Below, one piece after another: positions 1-11,437 of a DNA stretch of 64,000 nucleotides (positions are counted from its first letter, which is position 1; each line of letters begins with the position of its first letter). The notes beneath the pieces are model-generated. The model was not told the origin of the DNA, did no database searches, and saw only the letters and a program-made list of their open reading frames with translations. The stretch is from positions 675,434-739,433 of the forward strand of contig KV748253.1 of NCBI GenBank assembly GCA_001692895.1, in the 5' to 3' direction. Origin of the DNA: Cenococcum geophilum 1.58. Its lineage: Eukaryota > Ascomycota > Dothideomycetes > Gloniales > Gloniaceae. Position numbers and translations under genes: made by a program.

Positions 1-368
1 TAACGCTTATAAGTAGAGTAATTAAAATAGAGTAGAAAATTGAGGAAAGTAATATCCTCTACCCTATTTAGGCGGCGCTTATATTTCTTATAGTTAGACA
101 GTCCGTACCCTCTTAGTTACCTATCTATAAGCTTATATATAGCGCTTCAATTATCCTCCTAGCGGCAGTCTAAAGCTACTACAGTCCTTAAGCCTTTGGA
201 AAGGGGAATATTAAGAAGTAGATAGCATACCTCCTGTGCTAACCAATCGCGTTTAGCAATAAGCTTATTTATAAACTTAGCTACTACCGAACTAAAGGTA
301 TAAAGACTGTTAGCGTGCGGCTATACTAATTAGAGTAACTCCTAGTAGGAAGTTAACTTCTTCTCCTC

Positions 369-392
369 CTTGCTGCAATATTTACCTATATA
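369..392 (-). other. Helitron Rep two-tyrosine motif, still readable
   Basis: The minus strand reads YIGKYCSK followed by EEKK. It matches the Y-x-x-x-Y-x-x-K active-site pattern of Helitron Rep domains. Both tyrosines and the lysine are present. Confidence 0.75.
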
Positions 393-851
393 GTTAACTA
401 TTACTAATATACTTATAGCAGGCGACGTATTAATATTTACCATCCACGCCAGTATTATGGCTGTATTGTAGCCATTAAGAAGCTTATTATTACGCTACAG
501 ACAGAACGTCCAGTAATATGGATTTTAATCCTTTAATACAGCGGCCTTATCGCAAAAAGAGCGTGGAAAGTAAAAGCGGCACTCCTTTACTCCAGCGGAG
601 CCTTTCTTCAGTCTTAAGCAGTAAAATTTAGTGTAATTGCGGTGCCGTTAAAATCGATTAAGGCAGGCGGTAAGAAGCTTACTGGTGTTAAGGTGTTCCT
701 TATAGCTAAGAGCAGAAGGGTATTAAAGATCAGGAGGCCTAGATTAATTAGGATTTATTATAGATATAAAAGCAGCCTAGTGCTTAGTAAAAGCCGCCCT
801 TAATTTATTAGTTGACGGATCTAGCCTTAGGGCTATTAAACTCCATAAGAA

Positions 852-866
852 GCTATATATATAGCC
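852..866 (-). other. Mutated HUH motif of the Helitron Rep domain
   Basis: The codons read Gly-Tyr-Ile-Tyr-Ser in the context WQVRGS...FLW. Helitron Rep proteins have two metal-binding histidines at this place. Both His-to-Tyr changes are C-to-T changes at CpA on the minus strand, the preferred RIP context. Confidence 0.75.
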
Positions 867-2830
867 GCTACCTCGCACCTGCCACTTATATTGGGACTAA
901 AAGTCAGTGCTATTAAACAGACCTATAAGCACGTGCTTCTTAAACAGATCAAAGCGGTAATATAGCTAGTAAGCAGCAATATGCAGATTATTATTAAGAT
1001 TCTAAGAAGCAATCCGGTAGCGTTAAACCTTATTAGCAGCCTTATATTCGTTAAATAGAGGCATATAAGAGTGTAGATTATACCAATATAGATTAGCTAC
1101 GCTAAGTGTAAAGAATAGAGACCCGCTCTTAATATTTTTAGCATAAGCCGTAAGCTTATTTCTCTTCTACTTCTAGTAAGGCCTAGTGCCTTTAAGCTTC
1201 TATACATGCTATACAATCTTATTTAGAACCTAACTACCCCTACTATTATTTATAAGATCACTAAGCTTATCTAAAGATAGACTATTCTTATCTAATTGGC
1301 TGTAAAGGAAGCGGGTGGCGTTAAGGGCTTACTCTTTTATAATCCGATTAAACACATAGTAGCGAAATAAGGGGTGGCGGCCAAACCGACCGTCCTAATA
1401 CTTAAGCATATACTTGGCGTACGCAGCTAGGGTAACTATATGGCTTTATAGTATATTAAAGTCGGCTTTACCATAAGGAAACAGAGTAGGAAAGGCGCCG
1501 CGTATAATAAAACTAGCTAATTATTCGGAGAGAGGTATCTACCGCACAGTAGGAACCTTTAGGCCTATTTATAGGTCTTATTAGTATTAAACCTCACAAC
1601 CTAAAAGTTCTAATTTATTAAGGTCAGGCACTAAATTAGGAACTAAAGTATCCAGTACGTTATTATTAAATTCGCTGTCTAGTATATTACTGCTAAGCTT
1701 AGTAGGCAGAGGATTAATAACAGAAGGACGTTGCACAGGAGCAGTAGGGTAAGCCATTGGGCCACTAGAATTAGACTCCAACTCATTAATATAAGGTAGC
1801 TAATCTAATATAGAGCTATTTTTGGGTAAGCTGGTAAGCCGGGTGCTATATATTTTAATATCACGATAATTAGGATAATTAACCTTTAGAAAGTAAAGCC
1901 ACTATGCTATAGCAGAGCGCCTTATAGTATACCGCTTAGTAAACTACCGACTTAGGTATTTGCTACCTTTTACTACTATAGGCCTCACGACTAGTATATC
2001 AAGTTCAGTAGGTAGCCGTAGTAGCTGCCTCTAAGTCTTTAGTGTGTTCTGGCCAAAGCAGCAGACGTGGCCAGTATAGCGATATTACTGGCCGCATACA
2101 CGCACGACTTATAGATAAACGTATACGCGCGCAATCAGAAGCTCCTCTACCGCGGTAAGTGTAGGTAAAAAGCTAGGAACAGGCCCCAGATTAAGCCCGT
2201 TACTTTCACTAAATAGGGGAAAAAGGGTTAAATCTTTAAGGCTATCAGCGTCCTTAATGCAGGCTTTGCATATATCTATATTATTACCCTCCGTAGCTAG
2301 GCCTATTTAGAACCACCACTCCTTACAACAACTGCACGTCTCCATACATTCAGCCTATAGTATACTCCTAAACTTCTTAATTCGCTCCTAATCGACAGCC
2401 GAAACGGGTAGTAGTATAACTATAGTTGGAGCTTGCCGCGAGGGAGCTTGCCGCAAGGAAGGTAGTATTAGTAGTAGGGTAGGTATTAGCGGTAGAGCAG
2501 GTATAGGAGCTAGTTCCGGCAAGGACGCATTTAGGCCATCTAGAGTGCCTCTTCTACTACACGGAGCTTTATCTGTGGTATATAGCGGAGGAGTGGGCGA
2601 GTGAGCTTCACCCCGTCAATTAAGAATGCGGTGCTCCCGTTATATTGCCCTAATTGTCTTCCGCCGTTAAGCCATTTCAGGGGTATCTTAACTATTCTAG
2701 CCGCGAGGCAGGAAGGCGTTCTTAGTATCGTTTTCAGGTGGTACAGTTCGCTGGCGCCTTACAGGACAATTCCTAGTAGTAGAACCTAACTCTATAAGAG
2801 CTCTCCGCTTATTTAAATTATATTTGGAGG

Positions 2831-3231
2831 CCTAGAAAAGTAAGTAAAAGTAGAAGTAATATATAGGGAAGACGCGCCTTTAACCGACATAACTGGCACA
2901 GCTTTAAAATCTTATTTAAAGGGCCGTCTTTAATAAAGTTAAGGCGGGGCTTATAGATATGGCACTTGCTGCACTTAATTACAGTAGGATCTGCTATATT
3001 TATAATATATATTGTGGTATTAATAAAGGTGTCAATAAAAAGGAAGGCGCAATACTAGGATATTTTAATGTTTATAATATTTTAATGTTCGTCACATAGA
3101 TTCTACTATAACTTACCACGCGTAAGTTTTTTTTCTAACCAATTAAAGGCTGGCTTGGCGAGGGTTTGAAAATTTAGACACCTATATACCTAAAAGTAAT
3201 AGACCACTCGTACCTCGGGTCAATAATAAGA
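2831..3231. other. Unassigned AT-rich stretch between Helitron and element B1
   Basis: No coding similarity recognised. It probably holds the 5' untranslated end of the minus-strand Helitron. A minus-strand TCTATTACTTTTAGG at about 3190-3210 could be the Helitron 5' terminus (these begin with TC), but this is a guess. It ends where Gypsy B1 sequence becomes recognisable at about 3232. Confidence 0.4.
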
Positions 3232-3339
3232 AAAATGGTTTAAAAAAGGAGCTTATATAAGTTGCGGAAAATAAGGTTATTTTATTAAAGACTATAAAAG
3301 TAGTTAGAATTACTATATAGTAAAGGGAATAAGACTAGT
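3232..3339 (+). mobile_element. Gypsy element B1, piece 1 (gag zinc-knuckle region)
   Basis: A short piece of an old chromodomain Gypsy element. It matches the zinc-knuckle region of the second B copy (60475-60580). The B1 sequence stops at 3339 at the border of element A and resumes at 21219 with the next bases of the same element, so this is the left part of one copy split by a later insertion. Everything upstream of the knuckle is absent on the left side. Fossil, heavily RIP-mutated. Confidence 0.8.
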
Positions 3340-3550
3340 TATAACGGCGCTATCGCATATTACCTGCTAAATTCTGCTAAATTCTGCTAACCTATAATTA
3401 GCTCGCCTAGAGCTAGCGCCCTAGCGGCTTACCCTATATATTTGTTTACATCGGTCTTAACAACCCTCTTTCCCTTCTTCTTAGCTTAGTATTTTCGTAA
3501 TATAGCATTCTACAGGCTTTAGTTTAGAGGCATTTATACGAGCTATAATA
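3340..3550 (+). repeat. 5' LTR of element A (211 bp)
   Basis: It starts TATAACGGCGC (TG changed to TA) and ends AGCTATAATA. It is the same length as the 3' LTR and aligns throughout. It contains short iterations of TCTGCTAAAT. Confidence 0.88.
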
Positions 3551-4178
3551 TTATACTAAGCTTACTCTACCCTACCTGGGAAGGTCTTAATAATATCCCA
3601 CCCTAAAAGAAACCTCGCCTGCAACGACGCGTTAACACGCTATACTTAGACACTAAAACAACTCTATACTGCCTAGGAAGGCCTAAATAATATCCTACCT
3701 TATAAGCTAAATAGGACTAGACCTGTACCCCTAGAATTAAAACTAAAGCGTATAATACCGACGAACCCTAAGAAGTTAATAATAGTACCTAAAGTAAGCT
3801 TATCTAAGAGAGCTATTTTTACCTAAGAGGAACCTAAGATCTAATTAGGATTAGAAATTAAAGATAATAATAACGTTATAGACGTACGTAAGCAGATTCG
3901 CGCCCTTGCGGCTAGCTAAAAAGCTAATTATCTTAAAGTAAGAAATATATAAGAGACCCTATAAGAGATCCTAAAAAGCCTTATAGCCCTATAAAATAGC
4001 CTAGCTTCCCCTTCCTAAAGCCCTAGCTAACTTATTTACTCTACTAAATATAATACCCTAGGGAGTATTTTATAGTTCTATATATAGTATTTTATAGTTC
4101 TATATATAGTATTTTATAGTTCTATATATAGTATTTTATAGTTCTATATATAGTATTTTAAAATAAATATAGAGTTAA
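3551..4178 (+). pseudogene. Element A gag relic
   Basis: Lies between the 5' LTR of A and the Copia insertion. The readable segments are charged and helix-like, without a recognised zinc knuckle. The position after the LTR and before the protease implies gag. It ends in a 22-bp tandem repeat at 4064-4160. Confidence 0.55.
4064..4160. repeat. 22-bp tandem repeat, four units plus a partial
   Basis: The unit starts AGTATTTTATAGTTC and ends TATATAT. Four near-identical copies are followed by a partial one, just upstream of the Copia insertion point. The copies are almost free of differences despite the RIP-rich setting, which suggests expansion after RIP. Confidence 0.9.
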
Positions 4179-4456
4179 TGTATAATTACAGCACCTGTTG
4201 TACCAACCGCGTGCTTACGCGTTCGGTACACCAGGTACGCGTTTACGCGTTTAGTGCACCAACTACTCGCTTACGTGTCTGGTGCACTTATAAAGCACTA
4301 ACTAATTAGGGGGGGGGGGGGGGGTGCATCAGTATATAGACCACGTAGTCTGCTTTATATAATCGACAGTTACTATTATCTAAAAGAGTATACAATACTA
4401 CACGTATTTCGTGCCCCTGGATCTAACTCACTCGTGCTATTAAGTTAGTACAAATA
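4179..4456 (+). repeat. 5' LTR of the Copia element
   Basis: It starts TGTATAATTACAGCACC, ends GTACAAATA and carries a long G run (about 4311-4325). It matches 10427-10699, and in reverse the solo LTR at 19264-19530. Confidence 0.93.
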
Positions 4457-5539
4457 CTGATTAGTGAGCGCGCATAGATTAGTAATTACTTAACACCTTC
4501 CCCCGAGCGATACTTAACAGCAACCACCCGTTTAGACTCCTAGTACAACCTACTAGAAGGTCGGAAGTCGGGGATTACGGACCTATCACCAACTCTATAT
4601 ACTTATTTAAGTCTTAGTACGGTTTACTAGAAGTTATAGACGCGAATACAGACCTATACAAAACCCCTACCCTTAATCTACCTCTAAACCTCAAACCCCT
4701 ATTCTTACTACACCCTCTTTTAATACCTCTAATGTCTTTTTAGACTCCTTACGGAGACCTTTTACCCTTCTACAAACCACTACGGACCTATTAATTGCCT
4801 CTATGGACCGTTATAAGACTTTACGGAAAACCCCTATCCTCCTGCAAACCGCTATAGATATTAACCGCCTTTACGGACCACTATAAGACCTCTTCCACCT
4901 ACTATGTACTACACTATACTATATAGTATGGCAGACCTAAGGAAGTAAGTTAATAAAGGCTAGGAAAAGTGGAGGTAGGGAGCTGATCTTACGTCTATAC
5001 CTGACGTTAACAACTATATTAAATTTAAAGTTCTTGAATATGAATATTTTAAGCTTATAAACGTCGACCTATGGGAGCAATACTAGGAAGACTTCGCGGA
5101 CTTTACGGAAGCTATCTTTAAAGCATGCAACCCTACTACTATCCGTAACCTATAGACCCTCTTATATAGCTAAGGTGTATAGGTTAAAAGAAATAAATAA
5201 GTTACTGTTATATAGTCCTTGTATAATATAATACACAAAAAGGACTAAACGGAATAAACTAAAGAGGAAATCCTAGACCAGTTCTAAGAAACTAAGGAAC
5301 TCTTTGCTTCTTCTAAACTTAATATAATCGCTAGCCTTATATTTAACCTACTTAATTAAATTTATCCTACAGACCTAAGCGGCTTTAGAGCTAACCTTAT
5401 TAGCTAAAATATACCCTACTCTTAAGTCACGGACCACGCTACGGACCATAATACTCCTATAACCCAAATTACGGACTATAATACCCCTATAAACCAAAAT
5501 ACGGACTAAATTACCCCCGTTATTTAAGTCACAAATCTA

Positions 5540-5630
5540 TAAGCTATATATCCGCAAACTATATATCCGCAAGCTATATATCCGCAAGCTATAGATCCGC
5601 AAGCTATAGATCCGCAACCTACTTAAGTAA
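5540..5630 (+). repeat. 15-bp tandem repeats in the Copia gag region
   Basis: About six units of the type CCGCAAGCTATATAT, which would encode a Pro-Gln-Ala-rich linker. Just upstream (about 5430-5530), longer degenerate repeats built on TACGGACTATAATAC are also visible. Confidence 0.8.
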
Positions 5631-6973
5631 AGACCTATAGTAAGGAGCTAGCTAACCTAGCTAAGCTCTATACCGACAAATCTAAGTATAGCGGTGAAAA
5701 CGATAACTTTAACTTTAAACTGACTATCTTTACGGACCTCTATTAGAAGGCCGATATTCCTAAATAGGAGTTTAGCTAAGCCTACTCTACTATACTGCGC
5801 GGCCTAGCACTTAACTACTACTATACTAACCTTAAGAGTAACCCCCTTGGTGTTCCCTTTAATAAGCTATATAAAGCTACCCGTAACTACTTTAAAGGAC
5901 TAAAATATAGGCGTAATATCCTTACCTAATAGAATGCGACCAAACTATAGACCGTAATTAACAAGAATACTGAAAAATTGACTATAGAGTGCCTGTAAAT
6001 TCTTATTAAAGACCTCTAGCACCTATAGCACGGCCTTAACGCTAAGCTTCGAATAGACGACTTCCTGTATAATAAACTTATTACGGTCTGCTAGGAAGTA
6101 AAGCCCTATAAGTATGCCTGCTATAAGCCTATAGACACCTTAGCTGGCCTTATTAATGATCTACGCTCCTTTATTATAACGTATAAAGTCTTAAACCCAC
6201 TAGGCAGCACTTAAGCCTTTATTATAGATATTTAATATCCGTAAATAGACTTAGACGTCTACTTTACGGACCGCCGCTACTGCTAGCAGCACCTGTACCG
6301 ACTAAGTCCTACCCGTAACCCCTATAGCAACTCCTATACGATAATATACCCCCGCAGACAAACCAGCTAGAAGTGCTTCGTGTGTGGTAAGGAAGAATGT
6401 TGGTCTATAAGGCATACCTAGGAAGAATATAACAAGTCTAGGAAGAGACTTAATAGCCGTATTAACCAGTTTATTTTGGAATACAAAGGAGAGGAAGTAG
6501 AAGAGCCCCCTAATAAGTTAATAGAAGCCCTTATAATTGACTTTAACTTAAACGCTTAGGAATAAAAGACCTTAGAGATATTTCTAACCACTCTTGGACC
6601 TTTTACGGATAGCTAAGCCTTTAATATTACGACTGTATTAGCCGACCGTTCCTTTATACACTTAATTGCGCCTAAAAACTATTTTATAAATACCTTTGTT
6701 ATAGATGTTACGGACCACGAACAGGATCTATTTGTATATATTACTATAGAACGCTATACCCCCAAGGAATTCTACGGTGTTATAATTGATATAGGTGCCT
6801 CTAAGAAGTCTACTATAGGCTATAGACAATATCTTGTATATAAGACCACCACAGATAATAATATGGACATCGATATTACGTAAACTGGGGCCGTAAACGT
6901 CTAGTTTGGCATCGGCTTAACTATATTAATTGGATTAGTTAAAGTTAAGACTCCAATTGGCCTAGTTGACTTC

Positions 6974-7232
6974 TGTAAGGGTACTTTTGGTCCCTTACTC
7001 GGCTACATCCCGGGAGCTCTCAGGGGCTGCCAAGGCTAGCCTTCGGCTAGGCCTTGGCCACCCCTTATAAGCTCCTCGGGCTTGCAGCCTCCTTCCTCCC
7101 CCATCGGTTCGTCTCTGTACCTAGGCTATTGCCTACCCTCATTACCATATCGTCCTCTTCCATCGACTCCCTATGTGACTCATGCTCGGCTTGCCTGCTC
7201 CCTACCGTACACCCTGGCAATACTGCCTTACA
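6974..7232. repeat. Solo LTR of an unidentified family inside Copia
   Basis: A 259-bp insert with ends TGTAAGG and CCTTACA and a perfect 5-bp duplication ACTTC (6969-6973 and 7233-7237), placed between the protease and integrase parts of the Copia element. Removing it restores a continuous Copia alignment. Its composition is unlike its surroundings: balanced GC and plenty of CpA/TpG, so it is essentially not RIP-mutated. It contains a strong hairpin (7022-7065). No partner copy is in the window. Likely the youngest event in this nest, or too short to be hit by RIP. Confidence 0.85.
7022..7065. other. Large GC-rich hairpin in the solo LTR
   Basis: The arms GCCAAGGCTAGCC and GGCTAGGCCTTGGC pair around a TTC loop with one bulge. 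The stem extends outwards through AGGGG/CCCCT. It could be an RNA structure or a transcription-related palindrome of the LTR. Confidence 0.75.
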
Positions 7233-10200
7233 ACTTCTATATAGTAAAAGTGGATACCCCCTTCCTACTCTATCTTACAGATATGGACAGGTTATAGGTA
7301 TACTATAATAATATTATGGACACCTTAATTGGCCCCGCAACTACCCTAGGAAGTAAGTATATTACCTTACCAGTTATATGACGATTTAGACACCCGTTCC
7401 TTATATAGGGAGAGACTTTACGGACCTATATTTAGGAATCTTTTAACTATAACCCGTGCTACCTTACTAGTACGGAAATCCACCGCCTGTACTGCCGTTT
7501 TGGCTACCTATTAGCCGAAAAGCTATATAGAGCCCTTAAACGCTCTAGACATAACAACGTTAATAGGAAGATAGTTAACTATCTAACCAAATACTGCTCC
7601 TTCTGCTAGAAATACGGACGTTCCTTAAGCCGATTTAAGTTCACTCTTTATAAAGACCTTAATTTTAACTACTTAGTGTACGTAGATATTATGTATATTA
7701 ACGGCAGCCTAGTATTATATATAATTAATAAGGCAACCCGCTATTAAGCCGCCCGTTAGTTATAAAATATATCTATAAAATATACTTGGGATATTTTATA
7801 GACCTGCTAGATTAATATATACGTTGGACCCCCTAAGTATATCACCTATAACGCTGGTAGGAACTTTATTAGTAAAGAATTCCAATAGTATGCTACGGCC
7901 ATGGCTATTTTAATAAAAGCCGTTCTAGTTAAGGTATACTAGTCCGTTAGGCTTATTAAGTAAGCTTACCTAGCTCTATAGAGAGCTTACTAGATTATTA
8001 TAGACGAGTGTAAGGATATCTAAAAGGAACTGGCTTTACAGATAGCCGTAAAAGCCGTTAATAACACCACTAGCCCTAACGGACTAGTACCTACCCTCTT
8101 AGTTTACGGAGCCTACCTAAGGATAAGCAACCTAGGCCCTCCTGCCCCGTCTATTATAGAACGAGCAGCTGTAATATGGAAGGTAATGGCCGAAATAGTT
8201 AAATTACGGGCTAAATAAACTGTTAATAACGCCCTATACTACCGTAACGGACCTAATATAACCTTAGTTTATAACCTTCTGCTTAATTCTAAAGTCCTTA
8301 TATAGCGTAAGAGCGGTAACTGGACCGGACCTTATTATTTACTGGCTGTAGAAGACAAAACGTGCTGTGTATAACTTCCTAGCGGACCAACTAACTTTAG
8401 AAGCACGTCCGTAAAACCCTACTTTTGGTCCGAAAATACCTATGCCGTTAAACCAGATGAACTAGAAGCACCCGCTGAACTAGATAAACTAGAAGCACCT
8501 CTGCCTACTGTAGAAGTTCCTTAGAAACCTACCGAACTTACTAAACCTGCCGTAAAGCGTGGTTAAGGACGCCCCCGAAAGAACCCCGTAATAGAGAATT
8601 ACCTAACCTCCACAAGAATATCCGTAAGGCAATTTCCGCCTACGGATATATTAGTTCTAGTATAGGAAACCCCTTTTACGGACTTATGACGTAAAGAAAT
8701 TAACGGACTACTTAAAAAGGGCGTCTTTATAGTTGTAACGGAAAAAGACGTTCCGCAAGGCGTCCGTATATTTAACTTATGCTTTATTAACAAGATTAAG
8801 CACCCTAGTACTAACAAAGCCTTTAAGAAATTAAGACTTATTATATAAGTTTATAACGACTAGGGAAAGGACCTAGTCCTTACGCAATTACCTATAATTT
8901 AACGAGTTAATTAACGGATTATACTTACACTTATACCTAGACTATAGCAAACTAAACCCGTAGCCCTCTACTTACGGGATATCTCGTAAGCCTATATGCA
9001 GTCTAACACCTACCTAAGTAGAGATATCTTTATATGACTACCCTATAAGCTTAACCTATAACTAGGAATAATTTTATAGGTTATAAAACCCCTTTACGGA
9101 GTACCAGAAGCTAGAAACCATTGGTTTAAGATATACTATTAGCACTACGTTAGTAAACTTAAAATAAAACAGTTAACCTATAACCCCTACCTCCTATACA
9201 GCCTAATAAACGGCCTTGGTATTATTGGACTTTAAACAGATAATACCCTATTCCTAGTAGACCAGACCTTTACAGACGCTAAAGAAACTAAACTATAAAA
9301 GGCTAAGTTCTTAGTAAAGCCACAAGAGTAGTTAACTGAGCAGACTCTAATTAAGTTTAATGGAGGCTTAATTATATAAAAGGGTAACCTAATTAAGCTA
9401 ACTTAGAAACGCCAAGCTTAAAACCTAAAGCCCGTTATAGCAAAGCCTACGGACCTTACTAGTTCCCGTAAAGAGACTTGTAAGACCATAAATATAAAGA
9501 ACTAATACGCTACATAGCGTGTAAGAGGCGCCTATATTGCCGCAGTCTGCTAACCTAAATCTGCCTATAACTTATCCTTTGCGGCCTAGGTAACAGACCT
9601 ATAAGAAGAAAATGTTAAGCAGCTTAATAAGCGTATTTAGTAGCAAATTGATAATGCAGCAAGGGGATTTACCTTTATACTACTAGACCTATAATCCCTT
9701 AGCCTACTAGTATTTACGGACGCATCCTTTGCTAATAATAAAGACCTATTATTATAAATCGGCTTTATAATTGTACTTACGGACTATAATTAGGACGCAA
9801 ATATACTGTACTAGTCTTCAATTAAGTGTAAATAAGTAACCCGCAGTATACTAGCTTCTAAACTATATATATTAGCTTATGGCTTTAATATAGCAGCTGC
9901 AATCAAATCAACGGTCTAGAAGATTCTATAACTGGAGTAGTTACCCCTAATCTTATACACCGATTTAAAGTCCCTCTACAACTACCTAGTTAAACTAGGT
10001 ATAATATAAGAGAAGAGGCTTATAGTCGACCTAATGTGCTTATATTAGGCCTATAAACGACGTAAGATTATAGAGGTTAAATAGATCAGCGGCGGAAACA
10101 ACCCAGTAGACGCCATGACTAAGGTAAAGCTGTATTAAGCCCTTAAAACCCTAATTAACATAAATAAGCTTAACCTAAAAGTTATAGAATAGGTAGAACG

Positions 10201-10426
10201 GGACTAACGGAGTACCTATAGTACGCCTACGGCCCGTTAGAAGGCCGTACGGCTCATTTTACGGACCGTAAGCAGAACTTACGGCTAGCTTGGGGCACCG
10301 TTTGGAAGGCAGCCTAGACAGCACCTCGGGGGAGATTTCCTATATATTTTCCTTTGTATTTTATGGTTTTATTAAAGTAATTACGGAGGCTATACACAGG
10401 TGGCTTCATTTTTTAAGTACCGCTAG

Positions 10427-10699
10427 TGTATAATTATGGCACCTGTTGTACTAACCGCGTACTTACGCGTTTGGTACACCAGGTACGCGTTTACGCGTTT
10501 AGTGTACTAACCACTCGCTTACGCGTCTGGTGCACTTATAAAGCACTAACTAATTAGGGGGGGGAGGTGCATTAGTATATAGACCACGTAGTCTGCTTTA
10601 TACAATCGATAGTTACTATCATCTAAAAGAGTATACGATACTATATATATTTCGTGCCCCTAGATCTAACTCACTTGTGCTATTAAGTTAGTACGAATA
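10427..10699 (+). repeat. 3' LTR of the Copia element
   Basis: It starts TGTATAATTATGGCACC, ends GTACGAATA and is followed by the duplicated GTTAA. A possible polypurine tract TCGGGGGAGA lies about 100 bp upstream. Confidence 0.93.
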
Positions 10700-10704
10700 G
10701 TTAA

Positions 10705-11437
10705 TATACCCGCCCTTATTAACACTAAAGTAAATAGCTTCGCCTTTATAAATACTGCCTATGCGAATAATGTTACTAAGTTTTTAAATATAGAAGCTAT
10801 CTAACTAGAGAAGCCTATTACCTATATTTTAAAGTTATATATCGCTCTTAATAGACAACGCTAATATAGTATCCCCTTTTATATCCTAGACCTAGGGTCC
10901 CATAATATAATCCTTAAACGAAAATAAATATCCTATTTTAATATTTAGTTAAATATATAATAAAGACAGTTTATCTAGCTAAAGGATAAACTAAGGTTGC
11001 CCTCCTTTATTAGGGAAATTTAAACTAACTATAAAACACTAGCCGTAAGGGCTAACCCTACCTACTAGTAGGATGTCTGGGCCCGTAACCTAGCCTCTAC
11101 CTAAGAAGATACCTGCCGCGAAGCTAGAAAGAACTCTATACCGATAAGGATACTTTTCTAAAGCACTATATTTAAAGAGGACTCTATATATAGAAGCGAG
11201 ATAAATAGTAATATAGACAACGTCTAAATTGCGTAGATTTAACTAGTATAGAAAAGAGCGTATTAATAGGATATAAGGGATAGCCTTTAAAAGATATAAT
11301 AGGAGCTAAAAGGAGTAATAATAACGCTAGTACCCTAGAAGTCCCTAAAGTTATATACATCCCTATTATTATATAACTCCCCCACTATAAATATCGCCGT
11401 AATTAGCGCTATAGCGTTTTACTTTAATATATACCGG
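10705..11437 (+). pseudogene. Element A protease region
   Basis: It resumes A after the Copia element. A retropepsin-like block is readable near 10705-10950 and resembles the equivalent block in element C (about 24960-25250), including the conserved downstream segment FYILDLGSHNIIL. It ends at the LINE target site. Confidence 0.65.
11424..11437. repeat. LINE target-site duplication, left copy
   Basis: TTAATATATACCGG, repeated exactly at 12599-12612. The two flanks join into continuous element A sequence when the LINE is removed. Confidence 0.88.

Larger units (their letters stand above)
1..2830 (-). pseudogene. Helitron Rep/helicase relic (N-terminal and Rep part)
   Basis: A rolling-circle (Helitron) transposase read on the minus strand, entering from about 2830 and running off the left edge. 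In order: a Cys-rich segment (METCSCCKEWWF, about 2300-2355) and a following stretch resembling the DUF6570-type N-terminal domain of fungal Helitron proteins (about 1900-2250); the Helitron_like_N domain (about 800-1530), with motifs such as DGRFGRHPLFRYYVFN and NNLHIAAYYLYYRFDLFKKH; then the Rep two-tyrosine motif YIGKYCSK (369-392). The HUH position at 852-866 reads GYIYS where the family has a G-H-U-H-G pattern, as expected if CpA became TpA on both histidine codons. The frame is broken by many stops. The Pif1-like helicase part is not in the window. The family assignment is firm; the N-terminal limit is approximate. Confidence 0.85.
4179..10699 (+). mobile_element. Ty1/Copia retrotransposon with LTRs and TSD
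   Basis: A complete LTR-to-LTR Copia fossil of 6.5 kb, with perfect target duplication GTTAA (4174-4178 and 10700-10704), inserted in element A. Parts: leader (4457-4970), gag with a CFVCGKEECW zinc-knuckle-type motif (about 6373-6415), protease (about 6770-6970, with IDIGAS), integrase (about 7480-8270), reverse transcriptase (about 8860-9260, with KPLYGVPEA), RNase H (about 9710-9930, with TDASFANN). The order protease-integrase-RT is diagnostic of Copia. A solo LTR of another family interrupts it at 6974-7232. Broken by many changes. LTR differences look mostly like RIP transitions, so they cannot date it. Confidence 0.92.

Noticed and set aside
4311-4325. Long G run as a G-quadruplex or polypurine tract
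   Set aside because: It is inside the Copia LTR, and the sister LTRs have a much shorter run. Most likely slippage in a homopolymer.
7054-7308. Two overlapping plus-strand open frames of 71-84 codons
   Set aside because: They lie almost wholly in the solo LTR at 6974-7232 and run into Copia. Open because the insert is not RIP-mutated, not because it codes.
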